Assembly: GCF_023273895.1 (NCBI RefSeq)
Contig: NZ_CP096883.1
Span: forward strand, 1,302,001-1,366,000
DNA length: 64,000 nucleotides
Source: Sphingobacterium sp. PCS056
GTDB lineage: Bacteria; Bacteroidota; Bacteroidia; Sphingobacteriales; Sphingobacteriaceae
Reading direction: 5' to 3'
Shown: in pieces, positions 1-9,125 of the stretch
Position numbering within the stretch: position 1 is the first letter of the stretch
How the letters are laid out: every line of letters begins with the position of its first letter
Notes under the pieces: generated by a model
What the model saw: the letters and a program-made list of their open reading frames with translations, nothing else
The model's database searches: none
What the model was told of the DNA's origin: nothing
Translations under genes and position numbers: made by a program

Positions 1-821
1 ACAGAAGTTTTCTTACCACCTACTACATAAGCTAAGTTGTTTAATACAAAAGCAGAAGTATTAGAACGTGTTAAGTTATATGTATAAGAGTTATCGTCAC
101 GATTTAAATCATTCAATTTTGTCCATTTAGTACCATCAAACTTAAAGAAGTCTTCTGGGTATGAGCTATTATCAAGACCACCACCTACATAAGCAATGTT
201 ATTGATGACAAAAGAAAATCCATATCTTCTATTTGATTCTAATGGGCTATCCACTAAAGTCCAAGTGTTAGCAGTAGGATCATATTTGTAGAAAGATTTA
301 ACGTTAGTATCGTTGTCATTACCTCTAGAACCTGTACCTACGTATCCAAATCCACCTATTGAGAAAGCAACAGCGCCATAGCGAGCAGCATCAGCAGGAA
401 GATCTGCTATTTTCGTCCATGTGTTAGCCGAAACGTCATATTTGTAAAAATCTGATAATGCATTTGTTCCATCAAAACCAGTACCTACATACCCATTATT
501 ACCAATTGCAAAAGCAACGGCATTGTTACGAGCAATACCAGGGAAGTCAGCTTTTTTAGACCAAGTTCCTGCGGAAGCACTATACGCCCAAGTATCTGTT
601 TTGCGAACAGCAACGCTACTTTCCGTTGCTATACCAGTAGTTACATAAGCAATATTGTTAATTAAGAAAGATACTGCCCCACTTCTTGCGCCACCATCGA
701 AAGCAGAGCCTTTAGTCCACTCCACTACCTCATCTGTATTATCATCCTTTGATTTACAAGAGTAAGTAGAGAAAGTTACGACGCACGCTAATAATATTAG
801 TAGCCAATTTTTCTTGTTCAT
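1..821 (-). CDS. Kelch-repeat lipoprotein (C-terminus beyond window)
   Basis: Reads from an ATG at 821 to the window edge, about 273 residues, with no stop, so the C-terminus is missing. The start MNKKNWLLILLACVVTFSTY is followed by a lipobox-like SC, so it is probably a lipoprotein exported to the cell envelope. After it come at least four degenerate kelch units of about 50 residues, each with a pattern like IGNNGYVGTG, then a YKYD strand and NTWTK. Such units fold as a beta-propeller. It lies 6 bp downstream of the DUF4270 gene, so the two are almost certainly co-transcribed; this pairing is familiar from other Bacteroidota. Substrate and partner are unknown. The kelch fold is clear; the function is not. 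Confidence 0.85.
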   Translation of the reverse strand, partial: MNKKNWLLILLACVVTFSTYSCKSKDDNTDEVVEWTKGSAFDGGARSGAVSFLINNIAYVTTGIATESSVAVRKTDTWAYSASAGTWSKKADFPGIARNNAVAFAIGNNGYVGTGFDGTNALSDFYKYDVSANTWTKIADLPADAARYGAVAFSIGGFGYVGTGSRGNDNDTNVKSFYKYDPTANTWTLVDSPLESNRRYGFSFVINNIAYVGGGLDNSSYPEDFFKFDGTKWTKLNDLNRDDNSYTYNLTRSNTSAFVLNNLAYVVGGKKTS

Positions 822-827
822 AAACTG

Positions 828-2195
828 TTAAAATTTAGTATATAAGATGTTTAATTTTATTTTTGGTTTGTTATTTGCGTCTTTTGCTACTATAAGTTGA
901 TCTGTATTTGAGAATAATCCTGTTGTAGGTACACTTAAGAATAAAGATGTATTATAATAGCTTTGTTTTTTGATATTATTTAAATATTCAATCAAATTGA
1001 ACGTATATTTTGCATTTGCTCCAAAGTCACTAGCTCCTATATAAGCAGCTTGTTGCACTGTTGTAGTAAATGGTGAATTGATCATACTAATCGGATTTCC
1101 ACCTGAATTAGCTACCATCAAAATCAAACTTGATGGCGAGTTAAAAAATGAGTTATGATATTTACTGTCTGTCTCTATAACGAGTTCTGCCTTATTGATC
1201 GCTACAGTTGGATCGTTAACTAAAGCCAAAAGTGTGGGAAAAGTTATTTTTACTACAGCTCCTGTGCTACCTTCCAAAAATACATCGCCATCAGTCACAC
1301 TACTATTGAGTTCTGGATTAGTGATACTTAAGGTACTGAAGGCTGTCCCTTCACGATTTGCTTCGACATTATTAAATTGATGTGTCTTATCTGCTAAGTT
1401 AAATTTAGCGACCGAATTTACTTTAAATCCTTCTTCATTGATAAAGTTATAATGGATCTGCATGACAACAGTATCGGAATAACCAATGATGGCCGTGTTA
1501 TTATTTCCTGGTACAAGTGCTATACCTTTAAAAAACTCAACAAAATTTTCATTTGAGGATATAGCCGAATTACCTGCTTTAATATAAGAAAATAATTTGT
1601 TGCCTAATGTATTGTCTAATTTAATAGAAACCGAATCCAATCTGTGAACAAAAGGTTTGAACGATAAGGTTCCTAATGCATTAGGATCATAGGCAAACTT
1701 TTGATTATTGTAAATAGCTGCACCACTTACAAACACAGGTCTTTCATTGATATCAGAACCTGAGTTGACCTCTTTCAACGTAATTTGCTCTTTCACTTCG
1801 TGAACAGCAATTGTCTGCGTTTTCGTGGTATCTCCGTAAAAATATTTATTGGGTTTTAAAACAAACGTGATGGAGTCATATTGCGCTGCAGTTGGAATAG
1901 AAGCAGTCGTAATATTTCCAATTCCAAGACGCATATAAGAAGATGCACGAACTGATCCCGTAGTTGTATTGCTGTTTTTTCCAACGAGGATCACTCCAGT
2001 TCCTGATGTGGGTACATCATCGAGTTGATAAGTAGATGCATTCACTTGAATCGAATCAACAGGAACGATGCCCATGGATTCATCTCTTGAATTGTCTAAA
2101 GAGAGCGAAATATCTTTATTACAAGCTGAAATGCCTATCAGTAATAACGCTGAGAATAAAAATTGAACACTACGTCTCTTAAAGTTTCTTATCAT
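828..2195 (-). CDS. DUF4270-type lipoprotein
   Basis: A 455-residue protein from the ATG at 2195. An upstream in-frame ATG at 2234 exists, but the start MIRNFKRRSVQFLFSALLLI followed by GISAC gives a proper lipoprotein signal and is preferred. The rest is beta-rich, with repeated statements such as SYMRLGIGN and DSITFVLKPN, which resembles the DUF4270 family of Bacteroidota surface or periplasmic proteins. No catalytic motif is visible. It is transcribed divergently from the histidine kinase at 2317 and is followed directly by the kelch gene. A -7-like TACATTTG lies at 2222-2215 on the minus strand but lacks a good -33 partner. Role unknown; family assignment is from memory of the pattern, moderately sure. 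Confidence 0.72.
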   Translation of the reverse strand: MIRNFKRRSVQFLFSALLLIGISACNKDISLSLDNSRDESMGIVPVDSIQVNASTYQLDDVPTSGTGVILVGKNSNTTTGSVRASSYMRLGIGNITTASIPTAAQYDSITFVLKPNKYFYGDTTKTQTIAVHEVKEQITLKEVNSGSDINERPVFVSGAAIYNNQKFAYDPNALGTLSFKPFVHRLDSVSIKLDNTLGNKLFSYIKAGNSAISSNENFVEFFKGIALVPGNNNTAIIGYSDTVVMQIHYNFINEEGFKVNSVAKFNLADKTHQFNNVEANREGTAFSTLSITNPELNSSVTDGDVFLEGSTGAVVKITFPTLLALVNDPTVAINKAELVIETDSKYHNSFFNSPSSLILMVANSGGNPISMINSPFTTTVQQAAYIGASDFGANAKYTFNLIEYLNNIKKQSYYNTSLFLSVPTTGLFSNTDQLIVAKDANNKPKIKLNILYTKF

Positions 2196-2316
2196 GCTTA
2201 AAAATTGAATAATGCAAATGTAATCAATGCGCATTGTTAATCAGTGTTATATTTTGTTAAATATGGTTAATTACCAAGGCGAATGCAAATCTAGTAATTT
2301 AAATTTGTTTTTAATT

Positions 2317-3735
2317 ATGGCAAATAAGTTTAAATTATTGATAACACTTTCGGTATTAACCGGTATCGGAATGATTAGTATTCTGGCGATCTGGTTATAC
2401 GGAAGCTATAATAATCGCCTTGAGCTCTTTCTTTCTTCAGCGGAAAGAAGCATGTTTAATGTAGTTCAAGATGTCTATCAAGCGCACAGCAACGATATCA
2501 AAAGGGAGCAAGGAGGGGCATTAGGTACTTTGCGCAAAAATCTGAGATCAAAATATACGGATGCTGAAATTGATACCCTTTTTAAAGATCTGGTTTCTAG
2601 TTATAAAGGTCGTCCATTGCGCGGAGATGCTGGCATGCACCAGGATTATAAGCAAAAGCACCTCAATGGTAAATCTGGCGGCGAACTTATGGCTCCTTAT
2701 TTATTTTTACAAATTAAGATCTCTGATGCTTTGATTGCTGAGATAAAAGAAAAATTTCATACGGCACTTGAAGCGAAGGGGGTGCGTGCTGATTATGAAA
2801 TTACGACTGAGTTATTTCCCCGTGATAGCCTTTTCGCTATTCGGAAGGAATATAGAGCCAAAAAATTATCTTGGACACGGCCCATTATGATCGACGCGGT
2901 CGAAAGTAAATTTTTGATCGTCAAATTCAAGCACGTTTGGAAAAATCTCTTGTTTGATCTTAGCTGGCAATTGGGTATTGCTATTCTTTTGGTCAGTATT
3001 TTTATAGGTTCTTTTATCTATCTTTTTAAGACCATCTTTCGGCAGAATAGACTTGCAGAGATGCAAAAAGCATTTGTTAACAATATGACACACGAATTAA
3101 AGACACCTGTTTCTACCGTGATGACCGCTATTGAGGCAATACAACTGTACGGCGTAAGGCATGATCATGAAAAGATGGACCGCTATTTGGCGATTTCCAG
3201 AAATGAGCTTGATCACCTCTCTGATATGATTGATCGTGTTTTACAGTTGGATGTAGACGAACATACTGGGCTGAAATTGGATAAAAGTCAAGTGGATCTG
3301 ATTCAAGTTTTGAAAGATGCGGCAAACACTTTTGGAATTAATGTCAATAAACAAGTGCTCATATCTTTGGATCTGGATATTCCGTTTTTATCGATCAATG
3401 CCGATATCTCCCACTTGAGAAATGTCATTAATAATTTATTAGAGAATGCCGTTAAGTATTCTGGAGATCCTGTCGATATTAAAATTGCCGTGCAAGAATA
3501 TGCTGATCAGGTTGAATTTACAGTTTCTGATCAGGGTAAAGGCATCGCTCCAGAATATCAGAAAGAGATTTTTGAGATGTTTTTTCGAGTACCCGAAGGA
3601 AATTTACATCAGGTAAAGGGGTTTGGTATAGGCTTGGCCTATGTGCGTCAGGTTATTGTGCAACATGGTGGAAAAATATCCGTGAAAAGCAGTTTAAATA
3701 AAGGTAGTACCTTTATCATTAAATTACCAAAATAA
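2317..3735 (+). CDS. Membrane sensor histidine kinase (RprX-like)
   Basis: 472 residues from the ATG at 2317, which places the first membrane helix at residues 5-27; a longer reading from 2227 adds 30 unlikely residues. A periplasmic sensor of about 180 residues follows, then a second helix near 213-237. The H-box NNMTHELKTPVSTV has the phospho-acceptor His259. The ATPase domain shows the N-box NNLLENAVKYS, the G1 box DQGKGIAP, and the G2 box GFGIGLAYV. There is no obvious HAMP or PAS domain. The response regulator begins 7 bp after the stop, so the pair forms one operon. The layout resembles RprX/RprY of Bacteroides; that name is inference. The signal it senses cannot be read from the sequence. 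Confidence 0.9.
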   Translation: MANKFKLLITLSVLTGIGMISILAIWLYGSYNNRLELFLSSAERSMFNVVQDVYQAHSNDIKREQGGALGTLRKNLRSKYTDAEIDTLFKDLVSSYKGRPLRGDAGMHQDYKQKHLNGKSGGELMAPYLFLQIKISDALIAEIKEKFHTALEAKGVRADYEITTELFPRDSLFAIRKEYRAKKLSWTRPIMIDAVESKFLIVKFKHVWKNLLFDLSWQLGIAILLVSIFIGSFIYLFKTIFRQNRLAEMQKAFVNNMTHELKTPVSTVMTAIEAIQLYGVRHDHEKMDRYLAISRNELDHLSDMIDRVLQLDVDEHTGLKLDKSQVDLIQVLKDAANTFGINVNKQVLISLDLDIPFLSINADISHLRNVINNLLENAVKYSGDPVDIKIAVQEYADQVEFTVSDQGKGIAPEYQKEIFEMFFRVPEGNLHQVKGFGIGLAYVRQVIVQHGGKISVKSSLNKGSTFIIKLPK

Positions 3736-3742
3736 TAGCATT

Positions 3743-4417
3743 ATGATTGATATCTTATATGTAGAAGATGAACCTAGTTTAGCTCTTATTGTTACAGATA
3801 GTTTGGAAATGAATGGCTTTTCTGTCAGACATTGTCAGGAAGGGCAGACTGCTTTACGATCATTCGAAAAGGAAAAGCCTGATATTTTGTTGATTGATGT
3901 GATGATGCCAGTTATGGACGGTTTTACACTGGCTACTCATATTCGAGAGCGCGATAGTAAAATTCCGATTATTTTTCTAACTGCTCGCGTACAAACGGAT
4001 GATGTGGTAAAAGGCTTTCATCTAGGAGCAAATGATTATGTGAAAAAACCTTTTCGCATCGAAGAGCTTGTTGTGCGTATTCAATCGTTATTAAAAAATA
4101 GTCCAAAAATGCAGTTTAGCCAAAATTTGATGATTGGCGATTATGTGCTGGACAGTCTCAAGCAGACATTGAGTTACCATGGAGAAGCGATTAAATTGTC
4201 TTACCGGGAAAGTGAATTATTGCGAAGCTTATATGAAAATAGAAATCAAGTCGTACCAAGAGAAGATATCATGAAAACGTATTGGAGTTATGATAAATAT
4301 TTTTCGGGTAGAAGTTTGGATGTTTTTATCAGTAGGATCCGTAAATATCTAAATAAAGATGCCCGCATCAAGATTACGAATATAAGAGGTATCGGTTATA
4401 TGCTATCTGTCGATTAG
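3743..4417 (+). CDS. OmpR/PhoB-family response regulator (RprY-like)
   Basis: 224 residues. An N-terminal receiver domain (about 1-118) has the acidic pair EDE near residue 9, the phospho-acceptor Asp52 in LLIDVMMPVMDG, a Thr in FLTAR and the conserved Lys in VKKPF. A winged-helix DNA-binding domain (about 126-222) ends with ISRIRKYL and ITNIRGIGYML, typical of the OmpR/PhoB class. It is the partner of the kinase immediately upstream. After the stop there is no T-rich hairpin before the next gene, whose own promoter starts 80 bp further on. Targets are unknown; the neighbouring divergent DUF4270-kelch operon is one candidate. Confidence 0.93.
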   Translation: MIDILYVEDEPSLALIVTDSLEMNGFSVRHCQEGQTALRSFEKEKPDILLIDVMMPVMDGFTLATHIRERDSKIPIIFLTARVQTDDVVKGFHLGANDYVKKPFRIEELVVRIQSLLKNSPKMQFSQNLMIGDYVLDSLKQTLSYHGEAIKLSYRESELLRSLYENRNQVVPREDIMKTYWSYDKYFSGRSLDVFISRIRKYLNKDARIKITNIRGIGYMLSVD

Positions 4418-4485
4418 GAAAGATTTATAACTTATTTTTTTAAATAAATTGCTCGTTTATAGTGGTTTAAAATGTTTTTATATTC

Positions 4486-4526
4486 AACTTAGATAAATTG
4501 GATATAAAATACAATTTATCTAAGTT
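4486..4526 (+). promoter_or_regulatory. Perfect 15-bp inverted repeat, likely TetR operator
   Basis: The arms AACTTAGATAAATTG (4486-4500) and its exact complement (4512-4526) are separated by 11 bp. The site ends 24 bp before the TetR start codon. The left arm contains the TTG and the right arm most of the -7 element of the promoter listed next, so a dimer bound here would block RNA polymerase. There is no T-run after the right arm, so a terminator is unlikely. The match is seen in the sequence; binding by the adjacent TetR protein is inference from the usual autoregulation of that family. Confidence 0.75.
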
Positions 4527-4528
4527 TG
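4498..4528 (+). promoter_or_regulatory. Promoter of the tetR gene
   Basis: TTG at 4498-4500, 20 bp spacer, then TAAGTTTG at 4521-4528, an exact fit to the Bacteroidota -33/-7 pattern. Transcription would start near 4533-4536, leaving a leader of about 15 nt. It is embedded in the inverted repeat at 4486-4526. Confidence 0.65.
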
Positions 4529-4550
4529 TATGCAGTAAAAGAATTGTAAA

Positions 4551-5093
4551 ATGAAAGATAGTGTATTGAGTAGAAAAGAGAAAATTATTCGTGAGGCTTT
4601 GAATTTATTTTCTGAGCAAGGATATGCAGATACCTCTACCAAAGCTATCGCTCAAAATGCTGGTGTGTCTGAAGCCTTGATTTTTAAACATTTTGGCAAT
4701 AAAGATGCCCTATTGGTGCACCTGATTAAGGCTGGTTATCGCAAAGTGCTTACTCATCACAAAGGGATGATGACTTATGTCGATTCTAAAGATTTTTTGC
4801 GTAAGATGATCAATCTCCCTAGTAAATTGGTTGCGGATGAACCTATTTTTTGGAAACTTCAGGAACGCCTTTCTCATCATCCTTTTTCGAAACAGCAACA
4901 TGAGCAGTTCATGAAGCCTGTTCAGGCCATTATTGTACGCGCTTTTAAAGAACTGGGGTATAAAAACCCAGATTTAGAAACGGAACTCCTATTAATAGTC
5001 ATCGATACCCTTTGGAAAAAAGAAGCTAATGGGGAACTTGATCATGCCATGGAGCTGGCTATTCTCCTCGAAGAAAAATACGATTTGATCTAA
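4551..5093 (+). CDS. TetR/AcrR-family transcriptional regulator
   Basis: 180 residues. The N-terminal helix-turn-helix (about 10-57) is typical: IIREALNLFSEQGYADTSTK, then IAQNAGVSEALIFKHFGNKD. The C-terminal two thirds is helical and would hold the ligand pocket and dimer surface; its ligand cannot be predicted. The gene sits alone between the two-component system and the GH3 gene, and its promoter lies inside a perfect inverted repeat, strongly suggesting self-repression. Targets other than itself could include the GH3 gene 126 bp downstream, but the inverted repeat there (5126-5162) has a different sequence, so this is only a possibility. Confidence 0.92.
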   Translation: MKDSVLSRKEKIIREALNLFSEQGYADTSTKAIAQNAGVSEALIFKHFGNKDALLVHLIKAGYRKVLTHHKGMMTYVDSKDFLRKMINLPSKLVADEPIFWKLQERLSHHPFSKQQHEQFMKPVQAIIVRAFKELGYKNPDLETELLLIVIDTLWKKEANGELDHAMELAILLEEKYDLI

Positions 5094-5125
5094 TTTTCGA
5101 TCTGTTTTTTTGAACGATCATTGCA

Positions 5126-5162
5126 AGTTTGTGCATGTTTTATCAAATTTGTTGCACAAACT
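5126..5162 (+). other. 10-bp inverted repeat between tetR and GH3 gene
   Basis: AGTTTGTGCA (5126-5135) and TGCACAAACT (5153-5162) form perfect arms around a 17-bp spacer, followed by GTTTTTTATTG. It may be a weak rho-independent terminator for tetR, 33 bp after its stop, or an operator for the GH3 gene. The large loop weakens the terminator reading. Confidence 0.4.
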
Positions 5163-5219
5163 GTTTTTTATTGTGTAAAAAATGTCCGTTCTTAGTACTC
5201 TATTTTATACAAACTAATT

Positions 5220-6926
5220 ATGTTAAAAAAACTAGCTCTAGTTGTCGTCGCATTGACATCATCTATCTCTTTTTCACAAGCACAGGACAAAAAAGACTTT
5301 GTCAAGTATATCAATTCACCCCACAGTTGGGTAGATTCTGTATTTAACACATTGACTCCCAAAGAGCGTATAGCACAATTATTTTTAGTACGTGCACATA
5401 CCAATCTTGGGCAGCGTTACATAGACTCTGTTGCTCAGGTGGTTAAAAATGAGCAATTGGGAGGTCTTGTTGTTTTTCAAGGAGGACCCGTTCGTCACGT
5501 CGATATGTTTAACCAATATCAAAAACTTTCTAAAGTACCGTTATTGATTACATTTGATGGTGAGTGGGGGCTAGGGATGCGTTTACCGGATTCGACCTTA
5601 TCTTATCCTTACCAAATGACATTAGGAGCCGTTCAAAATGATCAGTTGATTTATCAAATGGGGCAAGAAGTTGCAAAAGATTTTCACCGCATAGGTATGC
5701 ATTTTAATTTTGCTCCGGTAGTGGATATTAATAATAATCCCAAAAATCCAGTGATCGGTTTTCGTTCCTTTGGTGACAATAAAGAGAATGTAACCCGAAA
5801 AGCGAAAGCGTATATGGATGGAATGATGAATGGCGGTATTATTTCGTCCTTGAAGCATTTTCCTGGTCATGGCGATACCGATGTGGATTCTCACCATGAT
5901 TTGCCTCAGCTTACTTTTAGCAAAGATCGATTAGAAGCTCTTGAAATGTTTCCATTCAAAGAATTGATCAAAGCGGGCGCACCTGCGATCATGGTCGCGC
6001 ACATGAATATTCCGAGTTTAGATCCAGCACCAAATATTCCTTCTTCTATATCAAAACCTATTGTGACCGGTATATTGCGTGAAGAATTAGGTTTTCGTGG
6101 TCTTACAGTCACAGATGCTATGGACATGAACGGTGTCAAGAAATTTTTCCCTAATGGTGAAGCTGATGTTATGGCTATAATAGCTGGACATGATTTATTG
6201 GAAGTATCTGAAAATAGTAATCGTGCTATCGATCTCATCCTAAAAGCTATTCAAGAAGGTCGGATTAATCAAGCAGATGTAGATGCACGCGTTAAAAAAG
6301 TACTTGCCTCTAAATTATGGTTAGGTTTAGATCAATATCAAGCTGTCCATCCGACCAACCTTTATGGTGATCTGAATAGAACTTCTGCAAAGCAATTGAT
6401 CGATCAGTTGGCTGAAGCCTCGGTTACTGTATTAAAATCAACAGATAAAATAAGAGCATTTAAAAAATCAGGAAAAACAGCAATTGTTAATATTGGATTA
6501 AAATCTCCAGCTGCTTTTCAACAGATTATGGCAGATGCTCTATCGGATGAGACAACGTATTATGTGACCGATGAAACAAGTCAGGATGAATTGAAAAAGA
6601 TCATCAAAGAAGTTAAGAAAAATAAGCAAATCATTTTGGCAATTCATGATATACGTTCGCGCCCTCGTCCCCAATTGCCTGTCAATAAGGAAGTGGAAAA
6701 TCTCGTTAAAAAGTTAGCTAAAAAATCGATTGTGACGTTCTTTACCAATCCATATGCGATCGATGGTTTTAAAGGTGTACACAAGAGTAAAACCATACTA
6801 GTGGCTTATCAGAATGATGAGTTTATGCAAAGAGCTGTTGCCAAAGCAATACTTGGGCAGTATGTGACAACAGGTAAATTACCAGTCACTATCAACAAAT
6901 ATTTCAAGTACGCTGCCGGAAAATAA
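5220..6926 (+). CDS. GH3 beta-N-acetylhexosaminidase (NagZ-like), exported
   Basis: 568 residues with a signal peptide ending near SFSQA (residues 1-21), so the enzyme acts in the periplasm or outside. The body matches glycoside hydrolase family 3. The NagZ signature KHFPGHGDTDVDSHH is at 212-226, with the Asp223/His225 dyad used as acid/base in that subfamily, and TDAMDM contains Asp299, the expected nucleophile. About 200 residues follow the barrel (from about 385), resembling the second GH3 domain. Likely activity is removal of N-acetylglucosamine from muropeptides or other glycans. Larger Bacteroidota relatives carry a C-terminal beta-lactamase-like domain; it is absent here. The gene is monocistronic and convergent with the protease gene. 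Confidence 0.88.
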   Translation: MLKKLALVVVALTSSISFSQAQDKKDFVKYINSPHSWVDSVFNTLTPKERIAQLFLVRAHTNLGQRYIDSVAQVVKNEQLGGLVVFQGGPVRHVDMFNQYQKLSKVPLLITFDGEWGLGMRLPDSTLSYPYQMTLGAVQNDQLIYQMGQEVAKDFHRIGMHFNFAPVVDINNNPKNPVIGFRSFGDNKENVTRKAKAYMDGMMNGGIISSLKHFPGHGDTDVDSHHDLPQLTFSKDRLEALEMFPFKELIKAGAPAIMVAHMNIPSLDPAPNIPSSISKPIVTGILREELGFRGLTVTDAMDMNGVKKFFPNGEADVMAIIAGHDLLEVSENSNRAIDLILKAIQEGRINQADVDARVKKVLASKLWLGLDQYQAVHPTNLYGDLNRTSAKQLIDQLAEASVTVLKSTDKIRAFKKSGKTAIVNIGLKSPAAFQQIMADALSDETTYYVTDETSQDELKKIIKEVKKNKQIILAIHDIRSRPRPQLPVNKEVENLVKKLAKKSIVTFFTNPYAIDGFKGVHKSKTILVAYQNDEFMQRAVAKAILGQYVTTGKLPVTINKYFKYAAGK

Positions 6927-6954
6927 GTCCTTAATCTACCTTTAATATATAAGA

Positions 6955-6990
6955 AAGGGGCTGATCAGTATTGATCAGCCCCTTCTTTTT
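6955..6990. terminator. Rho-independent terminator between convergent genes
   Basis: A perfect 13-bp stem, AAGGGGCTGATCA (6955-6967) with its complement (6972-6984), a GTAT loop, then CTTTTT. It lies 28 bp after the GH3 stop and 15 bp before the end of the minus-strand protease gene, so it can serve both, though the T-run is better on the plus strand. Confidence 0.9.
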
Positions 6991-7004
6991 CTTTATTCGA
7001 TTTC

Positions 7005-9125
7005 TTACTTCTTCTCTTGGATGATGAAGTCTGTCATCACTTTAGCACTTTCCTCCTGTACAAAGTCAAACTCCATCTTAGGTTGAGGTTTTCCTTCTTC
7101 CCATAGCGGTAAGCCTCTTTGTTTCAATAATGCATTTACACGATCTCTATTTTTCTTTTGATTATCGTCACGTTCTTTTTTAAATTTATCAAGTTGCAAT
7201 GGTATTTTGGTTTCTTCGTCACGTTTTTCAAACGTAGCAATATCTTCCAATAAAAACTTGTACTCGGTTGAGTTTTTCATTCTTGCTTCATGCTCTTGCT
7301 CCAATTTTTTATTGATCTGCGTTAAATCGGCTACTTTTTTATAGGTACTTGATTTAATTTGATCCCATGGTAAAGCGGATGGTTCCGAACTTTCGCCAAA
7401 TTTCTCTGCAGAATATTGTGTTGGAAAAGTCACATCAGGACTTACTCCTTTATGTTGCGTGCTGCTACCATTTACACGGTAAAATTTACCTAATGTAATA
7501 TTGATCTGACCGTATTCAGGTGCTCCATTTGGGGTGTCCGGATCTTTCTCTTGTTGTGCTTTCAATAATAATTTACTTGTAGGGCTGATCACGCGCGACA
7601 TATCGACCGCAGACTGTACGGTACCTTTACCGTATGATTGCGAACCTAAGATGACTCCACGGCCATAATCCTGTATAGCACCTGCAAAAATTTCGGAAGC
7701 AGAAGCTGAAAAACGATTGATCATAACACCTAATGGACCATCCCATGATACACCTGCATTGCGATCCTCTTCAACATCAATTGAATTGCGGACATCACGT
7801 ACTTGTACGACTGGTCCTTTGTCAATGAATAAACCGGTCAGATCGATCGCCTCTGGTAGAGATCCACCCCCGTTAAATCGCAAGTCGATCAATACTGCAT
7901 CTACTTTTTCTTGTTTCAGCGTATCCAATAATAACCGCACATCACGCGTTGTACTTTTGTAGTTTGGATCACGTTTGCGGTATGCCTCAAAATCCATATA
8001 GAACTTTGGAATATTGATGACACCAACACGGTAAGTTTTACCATCTACTCCTTTTACATTTAAGATCTCTTTTTTAGCAGACTCCTCAGCCACGACGATG
8101 CGTTCCCTGGTTAGCGATACTATTTTAGGATGTGCGCCTATAGGTTGGCCAGCAGGTATAATTTTCAATCGTACAAGAGTTCCTGCAGGACCTTTGATTT
8201 TTGCTACAGCAGCATCCAATCTCCACCCAATGATATCTTCAAATTCACCGTCTTTTCCCTGTGCTACACCTACGATCTTATCATCTATGGCTAAGCTTTT
8301 ATCTTTAAAGATAGGACCTCCAGGGATAATTTCACTGATAGTCACCATTTCATTGTCAATCGTCAATCGTGCACCAATTCCTTCAAACGTATTGGCCATG
8401 CCTTCATTAAAAGCTTGTGCAAAAGAAGGGTTGAAGTATGAGGTGTGCGGATCTACAGCATCTGTCAATGCAGTCATGATTAACTGAAATGCATCATTTG
8501 AATTTGTTTTTTTACCCTGAGAGATCAAATTGTTATAACGTTTACGCAAGGTCTCTCTTTGTTTGGTTTCCGTGCTATCTGTTTTTTTAGCAGTGGTCAT
8601 TTCCAGATTCAACAAATCATATTTCACACGATGCTTCCATTGCGTGTCAGCTTCCGCCGTGTTTTTGAACCAGCCTAATTTCTCTCTGCTCGGAAGGAAA
8701 TATTCATCCAATGTAAAATCTTGTTTAACATCCACTTGTTTGAGCGCATACTGCATGCGTTCCAAATAGCGCTTAGAGTACACATTGAAAATATGAAACG
8801 GAGCAGATAGATCACCATTTCTAAAATCTTGGGCGATCGTATTGCGATATTGTTGAAATTCATCGATATCGGATTGTAATAGGTAGTTTTTTCCTTGATC
8901 CAATGTCTTTATTAAATTGTCAAAAACAATCTTTGAAATGGAATCATTCAGTTGTACTTTTTTATAACTGGTAGATTCTAAGAGTCCTGCAACTTCTTTT
9001 GCGATGACTTCGTGTTGTGCGCTAGGCTTTAAACCTCCTTCTACTTCGGTTAGATTAACTCTCGGCTTCGAGCCACAGGAGACGATCGAAATAACAAAAA
9101 GGGTGAATATTAGCTTTTTAAACAT
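7005..9125 (-). CDS. prc: Prc/Tsp-type carboxy-terminal processing protease, lipoprotein
   Basis: 706 residues from the ATG at 9125; this start gives the lipoprotein signal MFKKLIFTLFVISIVSC, whereas a start at 9149 does not. A long N-terminal helical region leads to a PDZ domain (about 245-340, EGIGARLTI...SEIIPGGPIF) and an S41 peptidase domain. The catalytic Ser477 is in SASASEIF and Lys500 in SYGKGTVQ, the usual Ser/Lys dyad. A charged C-terminal region of about 130 residues resembles the extra domain of the Tsp/Prc subfamily. It should trim or degrade proteins from their C-termini in the periplasm. Its length fits the family. It stands alone; a 475-bp gap lies upstream. Confidence 0.93.
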   Translation of the reverse strand: MFKKLIFTLFVISIVSCGSKPRVNLTEVEGGLKPSAQHEVIAKEVAGLLESTSYKKVQLNDSISKIVFDNLIKTLDQGKNYLLQSDIDEFQQYRNTIAQDFRNGDLSAPFHIFNVYSKRYLERMQYALKQVDVKQDFTLDEYFLPSREKLGWFKNTAEADTQWKHRVKYDLLNLEMTTAKKTDSTETKQRETLRKRYNNLISQGKKTNSNDAFQLIMTALTDAVDPHTSYFNPSFAQAFNEGMANTFEGIGARLTIDNEMVTISEIIPGGPIFKDKSLAIDDKIVGVAQGKDGEFEDIIGWRLDAAVAKIKGPAGTLVRLKIIPAGQPIGAHPKIVSLTRERIVVAEESAKKEILNVKGVDGKTYRVGVINIPKFYMDFEAYRKRDPNYKSTTRDVRLLLDTLKQEKVDAVLIDLRFNGGGSLPEAIDLTGLFIDKGPVVQVRDVRNSIDVEEDRNAGVSWDGPLGVMINRFSASASEIFAGAIQDYGRGVILGSQSYGKGTVQSAVDMSRVISPTSKLLLKAQQEKDPDTPNGAPEYGQINITLGKFYRVNGSSTQHKGVSPDVTFPTQYSAEKFGESSEPSALPWDQIKSSTYKKVADLTQINKKLEQEHEARMKNSTEYKFLLEDIATFEKRDEETKIPLQLDKFKKERDDNQKKNRDRVNALLKQRGLPLWEEGKPQPKMEFDFVQEESAKVMTDFIIQEKK

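Noticed and set aside
2300..2307. TAAATTTG before the first histidine kinase as a -7 element
   Set aside because: It has no TTG about 20 bp upstream and would leave a leader of only about 5 nt.
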